The notes: generated from the sequence alone by a model not told the origin. 64,000 nt of DNA from Paracoccaceae bacterium (GCA_014323795.1 JACONK010000008.1:7738-71737); one strand, 5' to 3'; numbered from the stretch's first letter, positions 47,477 through 58,837 are shown. Translations and numbers: made by a program.

Positions 47477-48469
47477 ATGAAATTTAATGCGCTGGTCGTT
47501 GAAAAAGACAGCGAAGGCAAAACATCCGCCGCCGTTCAGCAGATCACGGAAGATCAGCTGCCGGAAGGTGACGTGACCGTAGCCGTTGAATATTCGACCG
47601 TAAACTACAAGGATGGCCTGTGCATTGGTTCGGGCGGCGGGCTGGTGCGGAATTACCCGCATGTACCGGGTATCGATTTTGCGGGCACGGTCGAAATGAG
47701 CAGTGATAACCGCTACGGGCCCGGCGACAAGGTGGTGTTGACCGGCTGGCGGGTGGGCGAGGTACATTGGGGCGGCTACGCGCAGAAGGCGCGGGTGAAG
47801 GCTGACTGGCTGGTACCGTTGCCAGACGGGATTGATACGCGCCAAGCGATGGCGGTGGGAACCGCCGGGCTCACGTCCATGCTCGCTGTGATGACGCTGG
47901 AGCAGCACGGCATGGCACCGGATCAGGGTGAAGTTCTGGTGACCGGTGCTGCCGGCGGTGTAGGCTCTGTTGCAACGGCACTTCTGGCGAACCTGGGCTA
48001 TCAGGTAGCCAGTGTAACCGGCAGGCCGGAGACTGGCGAGTATCTGAACAGCCTGGGCGCGGTCCGCATTGTGCCGCGCGAAGAACTGAATAAGACAACC
48101 GGGCGCCCGCTGGAGCCCGAAACCTGGGCGGGCTGTGTGGACGCGGTTGGCGGCGACATGCTGGCCCGTGTGCTCGGCCAGATGAAATACGGGGCCTCTG
48201 TGGCGGCTGTCGGGCTTGCCGGGGGGGCGGGGCTGCCTGCGACTGTCATCCCCTTCCTTTTGCGGGGGGTAAACCTGCTGGGCATCGACAGCGTGATGCA
48301 GCCTTATGACAACCGCGTTTGCGCCTGGCAGCGGATCGCAAGCGACCTGCCGATGGATAAGCTGGACGCCATGGTACATCCGGCAACGCTCGGCGACCTT
48401 CCGGGGCTTGGGAAGGACATCCTGAAAGGTCATGTCAAAGGCCGCGTTGTTGTCGACGTGAACGGCTGA
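47477..48469 (+). CDS. acuI: Acrylyl-CoA reductase (NADPH)-type MDR oxidoreductase (AcuI-like)
   Basis: MKFNALVVEKDSEGKTSAAVQQI; TVNYKDGLCI; VLVTGAAGGVGSVATALLANLGYQV. Confidence 0.85.
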   Translation: MKFNALVVEKDSEGKTSAAVQQITEDQLPEGDVTVAVEYSTVNYKDGLCIGSGGGLVRNYPHVPGIDFAGTVEMSSDNRYGPGDKVVLTGWRVGEVHWGGYAQKARVKADWLVPLPDGIDTRQAMAVGTAGLTSMLAVMTLEQHGMAPDQGEVLVTGAAGGVGSVATALLANLGYQVASVTGRPETGEYLNSLGAVRIVPREELNKTTGRPLEPETWAGCVDAVGGDMLARVLGQMKYGASVAAVGLAGGAGLPATVIPFLLRGVNLLGIDSVMQPYDNRVCAWQRIASDLPMDKLDAMVHPATLGDLPGLGKDILKGHVKGRVVVDVNG

Positions 48470-48686
48470 TCCGACGCGGCCTGGCTGGCCAACAAATCCG
48501 TTGACCTGTCAATAAAATCGCGAAAACCGAAGCGTAATCTGAATCCGCCGGGATTTTTGCTTGAAATTGTGTGAAAACCGGGTAAACTGTCGATCATCAG
48601 ATGCTATCCGTCGCGCACTGGCGTATGCGAGGTCGTGCACGGGTCAAGGTCCGGTAACAAGCATCAACCACAACAGGGAACACAGT

Positions 48687-50501
48687 ATGTCTATCCAACC
48701 ACCGCTAACAGATTTGCCGATCCGAACGGCAGATCATGGGTTTTACAAGGGTTTCACGAAGGATGTGACCATCACGGCCAAGCTCCTTGTGGGCGGTCTG
48801 ATCATCTGGGCTGTGGCCTTTCCGGGCTAGGCGGGTGAAGTGCTCGGCGCACTTAACAGCGTGATCCTGGCAACATTCAGCTTTTGGTATGTCTATGTGA
48901 TGGCGTTTTTTGTCATCCTTTGTCTGGGGATGGCACTTTGGCCGTCCGCCGGTCGACTGAAGCTGGGGCTCGACAGTGATGAGCCTGAGTTTTCCAATTT
49001 CTCTTGGTTCTCGATGATGTTCGGGGCCGGTATCGGCATCGGGATGCTGACCTTCGCAACCGCGGAGCCCATGTATCACTTCGGGACAAACCCGGCGACG
49101 ATTACGGGCGAAACAGAGGGCAGTACCGCCGGAAATGTGCGCGATGCCTATATCTGGTCCTTCACGCACTGGGGCGTAGCTGCCTGGGCGTCTTACGCGA
49201 TTGTGGGTTTGGCCCTGGCCTTTTTCAGTTACCGTCGGGGCCTGCCGCTGACGATCCGGTCCTCCCTCGCGCCGATTTTCGGCAAGAGCCTGTCCGGCCC
49301 GGTCGGCCACATCGTGGATATTGTTGCCGTTGTTGCGACTGTCCTCGGCGTTTCGCAGACCCTTGGGTATGGCGTGGAACAGTTTGTGTCCGGTCTGGTG
49401 CGCATCGGGGTGGGGGACTGGCTGCAGGTGACCGCTGCGGATGGTTCTGTCACATCCTCGACTGCGGGCATCATTATGGCCCTTGTCATCATCATGGGTG
49501 CTTCAACCGTTTCAGCACTATCCGGTGTCGGTAAAGGCATCAAATGGCTGTCCAACCTCAACATGGGGCTCAGCTTTTTTCTTCTGGCGTTCTTCCTGAT
49601 CTTCGGGTCAACTTCCTTTGGTCTGAATGCGCTGTTCATCGGCATGTGGGACTATCTGCTGTCAATCCCGTTCAATATATTCGCCGTGTTCCAGCCGGTA
49701 TCGCTGGAGGCTTTCACGGCAGCCGCGCCCGAGGCTGTCAAAGCCCTTTCAGCAGAGGATCTCGCCGCCGTTCACACCAGTGCGACGAGCCCCTGGGGCA
49801 CACTTGGCAGCTTCACCGAAGGTCTGCCGGAGGCCGCAGCAGCCCTGCCGCAAGAAACGATCTCGGCAGCCTATGCCGCCGCAGAGGAAGGCCGGCTGTC
49901 CGGCTGGCAGGGTGCATGGACGATATTCTACTGGGCCTGGTGGATTGCCTTCGCACCGTTCGTTGGCGTGTTCCTGGCGCGTATTTCCAGGGGGCGCACG
50001 ATCCGCGAATACGTACTTGGCGCAATGATTATCCCGGCAATCATGTGCTTTGTCTGGTTCGCCCTGGTCGGCGGCACCGCCATTGATCTGGAATTGAGCG
50101 GCAGGGCCGAGGGCGCAATCTCCGGGGCTGGTCAATCCGATCAGTTGTTCGCGACGCTGGCCGTGATGCTCAGCGATTGGCAGGCTTTCATCATGTCCGT
50201 TATCGTGGTGATCCTGCTGCTGACCTATCTGGTGACGTCCGTTGATTCGGCTGTGCTGATTATCAACACCATCAATGCCGCAGGCGACGAAGGGCCGAAA
50301 GCCCGCCCGCACATCCTGTTTTGGGGTGTGGCCCTGGCCCTGGTTGTCGGAGGTCTGATTATCGCGGGTGGTCTCGCTGCGATCCAAACGGCAATGGTTA
50401 TCGGTGCGTTGCCGTTCTCGGTCGTGATGGTGTTGATGGGGCTGTCTATGATCAAGGCCATCTTCCGCGATGGTCAACGGCAACGTGCAAGTATCCCGTA
50501 G
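48687..50501 (+). pseudogene. BCCT-family osmolyte transporter interrupted by an in-frame TAG (48828-48830)
   Basis: MSIQPPLTDLPIRTADHGFYKGFTKDVTITAKLLVGGLIIWAVAFPG-TAG-AGEVLGALNSVILATFSFWYVYVMAF... Both halves are in the same frame; remainder full length. Confidence 0.8.
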
Positions 50502-50540
50502 CGAAGAGCGCAGCAGATACTTAAGCAAAATCGCAACAGG

Positions 50541-50573
50541 AAGGGCCCGGAGGAAATTTTCCCGGGCCCTTTT
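50541..50573 (+). terminator. Rho-independent terminator
   Basis: aagggcccgg-aggaaattttc-ccgggccctt followed by tt: perfect 10-bp stem. Confidence 0.8.
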
Positions 50574-50779
50574 CCTTGCGCACGGATGTGATCTGTTCTG
50601 CCGCACAGAAGCCACCTTTTGCAGGATGCCGGCCTCGCAAATATGATGTGTCAGGCGTTTACTGTCTGGCAATTCATCAGGTAGTTCCCGGGCCTGGCCA
50701 AAGCCGCCGCACGGCATCTTTCGCTTGACCTCCCCAAGGGCGGGCACCACGGTCCATCCGCCGCAAAAGAATCGCGCCG

Positions 50780-52000
50780 ATGATACCCCTTGAGAGTGCC
50801 TTTGTCCGCAGCCGGTTTCCGGCCTTTGCCGAGCCCTCCCTGCAAGGTCGGGCGTTCTTTGAGAACGCCGGAGGCAGCTATGCCTGTGCCCCGTTATCAG
50901 CCGACTGATGCGCTGCTGCCGCGAACCAAAGGTGCAGCCTTACGCGCCATATGCAGCCTCAACCCTGGGCGGGAAGGAAATGGGTGAAGCGCGCATACGG
51001 CTGGCCGCAATTCCGGGTGTCGATGAAGACGAGCCTGGCTTCGGCCATTCCACAACCCGGAATACCTACGTTCTTTCAAAGGTTTATGCGCAGTATTTGA
51101 AGCCAGGCGATGTCATCGTGATCACAAATCAGGATCACGAGGCAAACATCGGCCCTTGGTGGCGGTTGGCTGACCCGGGCATCGGGATTCGCGAATGGCA
51201 GGCGGAACCGGACACAGGTCACCTCAACCTGGCGGACCTGCCAAACCTGCCTGATGGCGCGAAGCTCCCCCGCTTTCCGCATTGCTCCAGCATCGTTGGC
51301 GAAATTAACCCGGTGACCGATATCTATGCCACAGCCCGCACAGCAGGGGTGCGGACATGCGTCGATGGTGTGTCTTATGCACCGCATGGCTTGCCGAATG
51401 CCGGCAGGCCCGGTTGCGATATTTACCTGTTTTCAACGTATAAAACCTATGGTCCGCACCAAGGAGTGATGGTTATGCGGCGCGACCTGGCCTGGGAACT
51501 GCCGAACCAGGGTCATTTTTTCAACGCGGGGGATTTAACAAGGCGGTTTGCGCCTGCGGGGCCGGGTCATGCCCAGGTTGCCGCCTGCGCGGGCATCGCG
51601 GCCTATATTGATACGCTCTATGACCATCACGCTGGTGCTGCGGCAAACGCAACCACACGGGGTGCAGCCGTGCATGACCTGATGCGCGCCCATGAAAGCA
51701 AACTGCTGCAACCGCTGCCCGATTACCTGCGCGACAAGACTTCTATCCGCCTGCCGGGCCCGACAGAGGCAGAAAAAAGACGCCTGCCGTCGCCCTGGTA
51801 TCGAAAAACCGGGGGAAGTTCTTGCACGGGATATCGCACCGTTCGGAATTATGACCGGCGGCGAGGATTTCTGCGCGGTCCGCTGTCTGGAGGCACAGGG
51901 TGTAGATCCGGCCCACGGCGTCCTGCGACCGGGTTTTGTGCATTACACGACCGAAGGAGAGGTAGCCAAACTGACAGACGCCCTGGACCAGGTGCTGTGA
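50780..52000 (+). pseudogene. Class-V aminotransferase (cysteine desulfurase/epimerase-like), multiple frameshifts
   Basis: Fragments in three frames: MIPLESAFVRSRFPAFAEPSLQGRAFFENAGGSYACAP; PVISRLMRCCREPKVQPYAPYAASTLGG...; AVALVSKN; PGEVLARDIAPFGIMTGGEDFCAVRCLEAQGVDPAHGVLRPGFVHYTTEGEVAKLTDALDQVL*. Confidence 0.85.
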
Positions 52001-52010
52001 ACAGAAGCTT

Positions 52011-53429
52011 GTGGTTCCTGTGACCAGGCCAATCCTGTGGTGGGTACGCCGCGACATGCGCCTGCGCGACAATGATATCCTGACCAGGGCGGCCGAGACG
52101 GGACACCCGGTTATCCCCGTTTTCATCCGTGACGGGATAGTGGATGTAACCGGTGCGGCACCAAAGTGGCGTTGGGGATTGGGGTTGCAAGCGTTTGAAC
52201 AGACACTACGGGCACGGGGCAGCCGTCTGATCCTGCGGTCAGGCGAGCCGCTGAGTGTTCTGCGTAACCTGATTGCCACAACCGGCGCGGATGCGGTCCA
52301 CTGGCATCGGCTCTATGACCCGGATTCGATCACGCGCGACGTTGCGGTAAAGGCGGGGCTTAAGGACGATGGGTGCATTGCGGAAAGCCACGCGGGCCAT
52401 ATCCTGTTTGAACCCTGGACTGTTCCGACTAAAACCGGCGGTTTTTATAAGGTCTACACCCCCATGTGGCGTACGGTGCAGTATAGGGATGTGCCTGTGC
52501 CGTGCTCCGTGCCCGGGCTGCGCAGCCCGGAAGTGTGGCCGGAAAGCGAGCTATTCGACGATTGGGCACTCGGTGCTGCCATGCGCCGCGGTGCAGGGGT
52601 GGTGGAACCCTATACCTGTGTGGGGGAAGACGCGGCCCTTGACCGGCTCGACCGCTTTCTGGAGGAAAATATCGGCAGATATCAGAATAAGCGGGATTAT
52701 CCGGGCGTTGGGGCGGGCTCCCGCCTGTCGGAAAATCTGACCTACGGTGAAATCTCTTCCCGGCGCCTGTGGCATGGCGGTAAAAGGGCCGCGGAACAGG
52801 GGCTGCCAGGGACAGAGACTTTCATCAAACAGATCGTGTGGCGCGAATTCGCCTACCACCTGATGTACCACCAGCCCGGGCTCGCCAGCGAACCTTTTCG
52901 CCAGGAATGGGCGAACTTTCCCTGGCGCAGCGATAATGCGGATGCAGATGCCTGGCGCAGGGGGATGACGGGGTGCGATATCGTTGATGCCGCAATGCGG
53001 GAACTTTACGTGACAGGTACCATGCACAACCGCTGCCGGATGCTTGTGGGCAGCTACCTGACCAAACACCTGCTGAGCCACTGGCGTATCGGGTTGAACT
53101 GGTTTGCCGATACGCTGATCGATTGGGATCCGGCAGCGAATGCCATGGGCTGGCAATGGATTGCCGGATGCGGGCCGGATGCGTCCCCTTACTTCCGTAT
53201 CTTCAATCCGGACACACAGGCCGAAAAGTTCGATGGTGAGGCAATCTACCGCGACCTCTACCTGCGGTGCGGTGAAGATGACCTTGGCCGCACACCGGCA
53301 ACCGACTTCTATGAAGCGATTCCCCGTTCATGGAACATGTCGGCCCAGGATGCGCGACCGACCCCCCTGGTTGATTTAAAGGAAGGCCGCGCCCGGGCAT
53401 TGGCGGTATACAGCACGGCCCGGAACTGA
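52011..53429 (+). CDS. phrB: Deoxyribodipyrimidine photolyase
   Basis: PILWWVRRDMRLRDNDIL; WREFAYHLMYHQP; GWQWIAGCGPDASPYFRIFNP. Confidence 0.95.
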   Translation: MVPVTRPILWWVRRDMRLRDNDILTRAAETGHPVIPVFIRDGIVDVTGAAPKWRWGLGLQAFEQTLRARGSRLILRSGEPLSVLRNLIATTGADAVHWHRLYDPDSITRDVAVKAGLKDDGCIAESHAGHILFEPWTVPTKTGGFYKVYTPMWRTVQYRDVPVPCSVPGLRSPEVWPESELFDDWALGAAMRRGAGVVEPYTCVGEDAALDRLDRFLEENIGRYQNKRDYPGVGAGSRLSENLTYGEISSRRLWHGGKRAAEQGLPGTETFIKQIVWREFAYHLMYHQPGLASEPFRQEWANFPWRSDNADADAWRRGMTGCDIVDAAMRELYVTGTMHNRCRMLVGSYLTKHLLSHWRIGLNWFADTLIDWDPAANAMGWQWIAGCGPDASPYFRIFNPDTQAEKFDGEAIYRDLYLRCGEDDLGRTPATDFYEAIPRSWNMSAQDARPTPLVDLKEGRARALAVYSTARN

Positions 53430-53506
53430 AAATGAACCGGTTGTAAAAGGCTTGGCATGATAAAAAAACCGCACTAATCTGACGCAAGAAAGCTAGGGAG
53501 GGCCGC

Positions 53507-54724
53507 ATGCCAGTGCTGACATCCACAAGCGGCGAAAAAAACCTGCCAAGGTATTTTACAGCGGCCTTCCGTCAACTTTGCAAGCTGAAAAACGGCGCGA
53601 TTGACCTGGCATTGCCCGACGGACGCGTGTTTCGGGCGCAGGGGCAGAAGCCCGGCCCTAATGCGCGCATCGATATCCACAGCCCGGATATCTTTGCCCG
53701 ACTTGCCCGCGAAGGCGACCTGGGATTTTCCGACGCCTATCTGGAAGGTGCCTGGAGCTCACCCGATCTGCAGGCTTTCTTTGACGCGGTTCTGGCCAAC
53801 AACAAGGAGGTCAACCACGGGTTTCCCGGTGCCATGATCGTGATGCTGTTTGAACGTTTCCGCCATTGGATGAAGTCCAATTCAAGGGAACAGGCAAAAA
53901 AGAACATCAGCTACCACTACGACCTGGGCAATGATTTCTATTCTGCCTGGCTTGACGACACGATGACCTATTCATCAGCGATATTCGAAACCGGACAAGA
54001 AAGCATGGAGGCGGCGCAGACTGCCAAATACGCCTCCATGTGTGATGAGATGGGCCTGAAGCCCGGTAACCATATCCTGGAAATCGGCTGCGGCTGGGGC
54101 GGTTTTGCCGAATATGCCGCTAGGGAACGCCGCGCCCGGCTGACCTGCCTGACGATCAGCCGGGAACAGCACGATTTCGCCAAGGCCCGGATGGAACGCC
54201 AGGGTCTGGGCAGCCAGGTAGAGATCGTCATGCGCGACTACCGGGATGAGACCGGTACCTACGACGGCATAGCATCAATCGAAATGTTCGAAGCGGTTGG
54301 CGAGAAGTACTGGCCGGCGTATTTCAACGCGGTCCGTGATCGCCTGAAGCCTGGTGCCCGGGGCACTTTCCAGATCATCACCATCCGGAACGAGATTTTC
54401 CCGAAATACCGCAAGACCGTAGATTTTATCCAGAAACACATCTTCCCGGGCGGGATGCTGCCAAGCCCCAACGCCTTGCGCGAAGAGATCGAAAAGGCGG
54501 GCCTGATCTACCTGAAGTCGAAAGAATTCGGCGAAAGCTATTCGATTACCCTGCGCCGTTGGTATGAACGCTTCAACGACGCGTGGCCTAAAATTCAACC
54601 GATGCACAAGCAATTTGATGAACGTTTCAAGCGGATGTGGGACTTTTACCTGACTTCCTGCGCGTCGGCGTTTCACTATGATAATTGCGGCGTGAGACAA
54701 GTAACCATTCAACGGTCCCGCTGA
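53507..54724 (+). CDS. cfa: Cyclopropane-fatty-acyl-phospholipid synthase family
   Basis: ISYHYDLGNDFYSAWLDDTMTYSSAIF; ILEIGCGWGGFAEYAA; SIEMFEAVGEKYWPAYF. Confidence 0.94.
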   Translation: MPVLTSTSGEKNLPRYFTAAFRQLCKLKNGAIDLALPDGRVFRAQGQKPGPNARIDIHSPDIFARLAREGDLGFSDAYLEGAWSSPDLQAFFDAVLANNKEVNHGFPGAMIVMLFERFRHWMKSNSREQAKKNISYHYDLGNDFYSAWLDDTMTYSSAIFETGQESMEAAQTAKYASMCDEMGLKPGNHILEIGCGWGGFAEYAARERRARLTCLTISREQHDFAKARMERQGLGSQVEIVMRDYRDETGTYDGIASIEMFEAVGEKYWPAYFNAVRDRLKPGARGTFQIITIRNEIFPKYRKTVDFIQKHIFPGGMLPSPNALREEIEKAGLIYLKSKEFGESYSITLRRWYERFNDAWPKIQPMHKQFDERFKRMWDFYLTSCASAFHYDNCGVRQVTIQRSR

Positions 54725-54726
54725 TG

Positions 54727-54752
54727 CCCGTGGCAGCCAAACCTGCCACGGG
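54727..54752 (+). terminator. Hairpin terminator-like element after cfa
   Basis: cccgtggcag-ccaaac-ctgccacggg: perfect 10-bp stem starting 3 nt after the cfa stop; weak T-tract. Confidence 0.65.
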
Positions 54753-55200
54753 TTGTCACGGACCCGGACATGCCTTCCGGAAGCGGGCGCACCGGGTGAG
54801 GTACAGGGAGACCTTACCCTGACAGATATCGAAAAGATCGCTGCCTGATCCCTGTCACCCGCTGCAATCACCGGGTATTTGCCCTTCTGCATTGATTTTT
54901 GCAACCTGTCCGGCCCGCAGAGAGTTTGCATAAAGCACTGATGGAGGCAGGGGATATGCGCACCCGTATTCTGGTCTTTTCCGGAGAAGCCGGGGTTGAT
55001 CACCGCCGAAGAGATGGGCAAAAGCCTGCTTGTTTTGTTATTTGTCCGGCTTGGTCTTTTTACCATACCCGTTTGCGGGCAGAAGCGGCCCGGGCTGTTG
55101 CGGGGATCTGTGACCAGGATGCGAGAACTCTTGAATCCCCGGTCACCGGCGCGTAAACCCGGGCTGGCCAACCTGCGAAAAGGACGCCCGATGCATGAAT

Positions 55201-56229
55201 GTTTACAGGAACCTGCCCGATGCCGTTGGCAAAACCCCGTTGATCCGTCTTGCCAAAGCCTCTGAAGAAACGGGCTGCAACCTGTATGGTAAAGCGGAGT
55301 TTCTGAACCCCGGACAGTCGGTAAAGGATCGTGCCGCGCTGTCGATCATCCGCCAGGCTGAGCTGGATGGCACCCTGAAACCGGGCGGCACGATTGTGGA
55401 AGGCACAGCGGGCAATACCGGAATCGGGCTTGCACTCGTCGGGCGCGCACTCGGCTACCGGATCGTGATCGTTATCCCGGAAACGCAGAGCCAGGAGAAA
55501 AAAGACATGATCCGGCTTGCGGGTGCAGCACTCGTCCAGGTGCCTGCAGTGCCTTACAAAGACCTCAATAATTACGTGAAATATTCTGCCCGGCTTGCCA
55601 CCAGACTGGCAGGGACGGAATCCAATGGCGCGATCTGGGCCAACCAGTTCGATAACGTTGCCAATCGCCAGGCTCACATTGACACCACCGCCCCGGAAAT
55701 CTGGGAACAGACGGGCGGCAAGGTGGACGGTTTCATCTGCGCCTGTGGTTCCGGCGGGACGCTGGCGGGCGTGGCCCTGGGCCTGCGTACGAAATCCAGG
55801 GACGTAAAAATCGGTTTGGCTGATCCGGACGGTGCCGCACTTTACGCATACTACACAAGAGGTACGCTGGAATCCAAAGGACATTCTGTTTCCGAAGGGA
55901 TCGGGCAGGGGCGAATCACCGCCAACCTGGAAGGGTTGGAGATTGATATGGCCTACAACATCCCTGACGCGGAAGCATTGCCGGTCGTCTATGACCTGTT
56001 GGAATATGAGGGCCTTTGCATGGGGCTGTCGACCGGGATCAACGTGGCGGGTGCCATACGGATGGCAAAAGAAATGGGGCCGGGCCATACAATCGTGACA
56101 ATCCTGTGTGACTATGGCTCCCGCTACCAGACCAGGATTTTCAACCCCGACTTTCTGCGTGACAAGGGCCTGCCCGTTCCGCAGTGGCTGGACAACAGCC
56201 GGACCGACATCCCGGAAGTCTTTGAGTAA
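55201..56229 (+). CDS. cysK: Cysteine synthase A
   Basis: NVYRNLPDAVGKTPLIRLAKASEETGC; GQSVKDRAA; IVEGTAGNTGIGLALVG. Exact start uncertain (ORF track 55195). Confidence 0.92.
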   Translation, partial: VYRNLPDAVGKTPLIRLAKASEETGCNLYGKAEFLNPGQSVKDRAALSIIRQAELDGTLKPGGTIVEGTAGNTGIGLALVGRALGYRIVIVIPETQSQEKKDMIRLAGAALVQVPAVPYKDLNNYVKYSARLATRLAGTESNGAIWANQFDNVANRQAHIDTTAPEIWEQTGGKVDGFICACGSGGTLAGVALGLRTKSRDVKIGLADPDGAALYAYYTRGTLESKGHSVSEGIGQGRITANLEGLEIDMAYNIPDAEALPVVYDLLEYEGLCMGLSTGINVAGAIRMAKEMGPGHTIVTILCDYGSRYQTRIFNPDFLRDKGLPVPQWLDNSRTDIPEVFE

Positions 56230-56234
56230 CCCCC

Positions 56235-58622
56235 ATGCGTAGTGTTCTGCTTGCCGTTATTGTTGCGGTTCTGCCAATGCTCGCGGTCGGTCAAATCGCG
56301 ACCACCCCGTCCAGCCGGCAGGAATTGGAGACGACGGTCGTTTTTGACAAAGAGGCATTTGACCTGCTGATCATCCGGGCCGAAGAGGTACTTGACCGGG
56401 GTGAGGCAAGCAATGAGGCACTGGAGCAGCTGCGCAGCCAGCTGACCATGTTCCGGTCACAGGCGACCAACCAAAAGCAGTTGTCCGCTGCAAAAGTGCG
56501 TCCGGTGCAGGAAAGGTTGATCGCATTGGGGAATGCCCCGCCCGAGGGCGAAACGGAGCCGCAGGATTTGGCCAGTCTGCGTACCGAATTGACCAAAGAG
56601 GTTGAACGTCTGCGTACGCCGGTCATCGCCGCCGAAGACGCTTCTCAAAGGGCGGATAATCAGATTGAACGCATTGATGCGCTGATCCGGAGCCGTGCCA
56701 CGGATGCCCTTTTGGAACGGGGGCCTTCACCGATGAACCCGGTGCGCTGGTGGTCTGCCCTGGGCGAGATTCGCGAATATTTCCGCAGCGTGGCTGTAGA
56801 ATTTAATTCCGTATGGGTCAGTGATGCCCGCCGCGCGGCACGCATATCGAACGCTCCCATCGTCCTGATCCTCACAGGGATTGCGCTGTTGCTGCTGTTC
56901 CGCGCACGGCGCTGGTCCCGCCTGGCACAGGAGGCACTGAGCGACGGCGTTTGCGCCCGATGGGCCGCGGGGTTGGGCCTGATCGGCGCACTCTTGCAGC
57001 TCGTATTGCCCGCGCTCGGCCTGGCGGTTCTCATTCAGGCGATTATCATCCTCGATATATTTGCGGAGCGCGGCTACTTCCTTGTCCGCGCTCTTGGGAT
57101 GGCGGGTTTCTCGCTCTACTTTGCCACTTGGGTGTCGCGGATTTTGTTCGTGCCGCGCCGCCACATGCCAACCCTGATCGAAGTTGATAACAATGACCGG
57201 CGTATGCTGCGCAATGCATTTCTGCTTTTGGGTGTCGTTTTTGCCGCCCGGCAAATGCTTATGGCCATTGCCGGTACCGTTGGCACGGAACCCCGCCTTT
57301 GGGAAGCGACCAATACGCTGATGTTCCCGGTTGTGATCCTTGGCGGAATCGCGATATTTCGGATCGGGTACACCCTGCGCCGCCTGGCTCTTGGCACAGC
57401 GGACGCGCAGGGTGGTAACCCGTTCCTTGCGCGCATAAGTGCCCTGATGGGTCTTTTCTGCATCGTTGCAGGTTTGCTCGGTCCTATAGCCAGTGCCGTG
57501 GGTTATGCCGAGGCAGGCTCGGTGCTTGTCTTTTCCACCGCGCTTAGCCTGCTTTTGATCGCCGGTTTCTACATCCTGTTTCGCCTGATCGGCATGATGG
57601 GCGGCTCCCTTGCCACGCAGGTTCCTGCCCGGGCGGAAGAAGATCGCCGGCGCTACGGTGCTCTTTTCCAGGTTTCGTTGGGTTTCTTTTTCATCTGTGC
57701 CTCGGTCCCGCTGCTTGCATTGATCTGGGGTGCGCGGCAATCGCAGATTCTCGAGGTGTGGCTCTGGCTGCGCGACGGTATTCCCATTGGGGAGACGCGC
57801 ATTTCGTTGATCGATTCCCTGACATTTGTGCTGGTATTTTCCATCGGTTACATGATCACGCGCCTGCTGCAATCGGCCCTGCGCACCACAGTAATGCCTA
57901 ATACGCGGCTCGATATCGGGGGGCAGAACGCGATTGTCACCGGAACCGGTTATGTCGGTATATTCGTGGCAGCCCTTGCGGCAATCGGGACGACGGGACT
58001 TGATCTGTCAAACCTCGCGATCGTTGCAGGTGCCTTGTCCGTTGGTATCGGTTTCGGTCTTCAGACCATCGTATCGAACTTTGTTTCCGGCATCATTCTG
58101 CTGATCGAACGCCCCATCAAAGAGGGCGACTGGATTGATGTCGGCGGCTATTCCGGATACGTGCGCAACATCTCCGTTCGCTCGACGGAGATTGAGACTT
58201 TTGATCGCGCCAATGTGATCATCCCCAATGCGGATCTGATCGCCGGTTCTGTGACCAACTGGACCCATTCCAGTATGGCAGGCCGGGTGATCGTGCCGGT
58301 TGGCGTCGGCTATGGCAGCGATCCGCGCCATGTGGAACGTGTCCTGCGTGAGGTGGCGGAAAGCCACCCGATGGTACTTCTGAATCCGGCACCGGCAGTG
58401 ATGTTCATGCGCTTTGGGGCCGATAGTCTCGATTTTGAAATCCGTGCTATCCTGCGGGACGTGAACTGGATGATGAGCGCGAGGTCCGATATGAACTACG
58501 AAATCACCAGGCGTTTCCGTGAAGAAGGCATCGAAATTCCATTTGCCCAGCGCGACGTCCACATCAGGAATCTGGATGATTTGCGCCTGGGGCAGGAAAT
58601 CCCCGGCAGCAGCAGGGCATGA
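56235..58622 (+). CDS. Mechanosensitive ion channel family protein (DUF3772 + MscS)
   Basis: MscS core GALSVGIGFGLQTIVSNFVSGIILLIERPIKEGDWIDVGGYSGYV; 795 aa. Confidence 0.92.
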   Translation: MRSVLLAVIVAVLPMLAVGQIATTPSSRQELETTVVFDKEAFDLLIIRAEEVLDRGEASNEALEQLRSQLTMFRSQATNQKQLSAAKVRPVQERLIALGNAPPEGETEPQDLASLRTELTKEVERLRTPVIAAEDASQRADNQIERIDALIRSRATDALLERGPSPMNPVRWWSALGEIREYFRSVAVEFNSVWVSDARRAARISNAPIVLILTGIALLLLFRARRWSRLAQEALSDGVCARWAAGLGLIGALLQLVLPALGLAVLIQAIIILDIFAERGYFLVRALGMAGFSLYFATWVSRILFVPRRHMPTLIEVDNNDRRMLRNAFLLLGVVFAARQMLMAIAGTVGTEPRLWEATNTLMFPVVILGGIAIFRIGYTLRRLALGTADAQGGNPFLARISALMGLFCIVAGLLGPIASAVGYAEAGSVLVFSTALSLLLIAGFYILFRLIGMMGGSLATQVPARAEEDRRRYGALFQVSLGFFFICASVPLLALIWGARQSQILEVWLWLRDGIPIGETRISLIDSLTFVLVFSIGYMITRLLQSALRTTVMPNTRLDIGGQNAIVTGTGYVGIFVAALAAIGTTGLDLSNLAIVAGALSVGIGFGLQTIVSNFVSGIILLIERPIKEGDWIDVGGYSGYVRNISVRSTEIETFDRANVIIPNADLIAGSVTNWTHSSMAGRVIVPVGVGYGSDPRHVERVLREVAESHPMVLLNPAPAVMFMRFGADSLDFEIRAILRDVNWMMSARSDMNYEITRRFREEGIEIPFAQRDVHIRNLDDLRLGQEIPGSSRA

Positions 58623-58837
58623 TATAACGCACCGGCATTTCTGCATGACATCTAAAACCGCCACACAGGGACTGCGGTCACGAATGGAAAGCCTGCCGCC
58701 ACACCGGAACTGATGAAACCAGGTTCCGATGGCCCCCATGCGGTGCGTATGTCAGGGGAACGGGGCACCGGTAATCGGCAAAATCAAAAATAGAGACTGC
58801 ACCAAACGGTGCGTTGCGATTCACCTCAACGGACGTC

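Noticed and set aside
48828-48830. Pyrrolysine codon in the BCCT gene
   Set aside because: TAG is used as a normal stop here (for example rpsI), the nearby MttB homolog has no amber codon and no pyl genes are visible; a nonsense mutation is simpler.
49749-50750. 333-aa minus-strand ORF
   Set aside because: Antisense of the BCCT gene, with His/Gln/Arg-rich shadow composition.
56727-57872. 381-aa minus-strand ORF
   Set aside because: Antisense shadow of the MscS-family channel gene; polar low-complexity composition.
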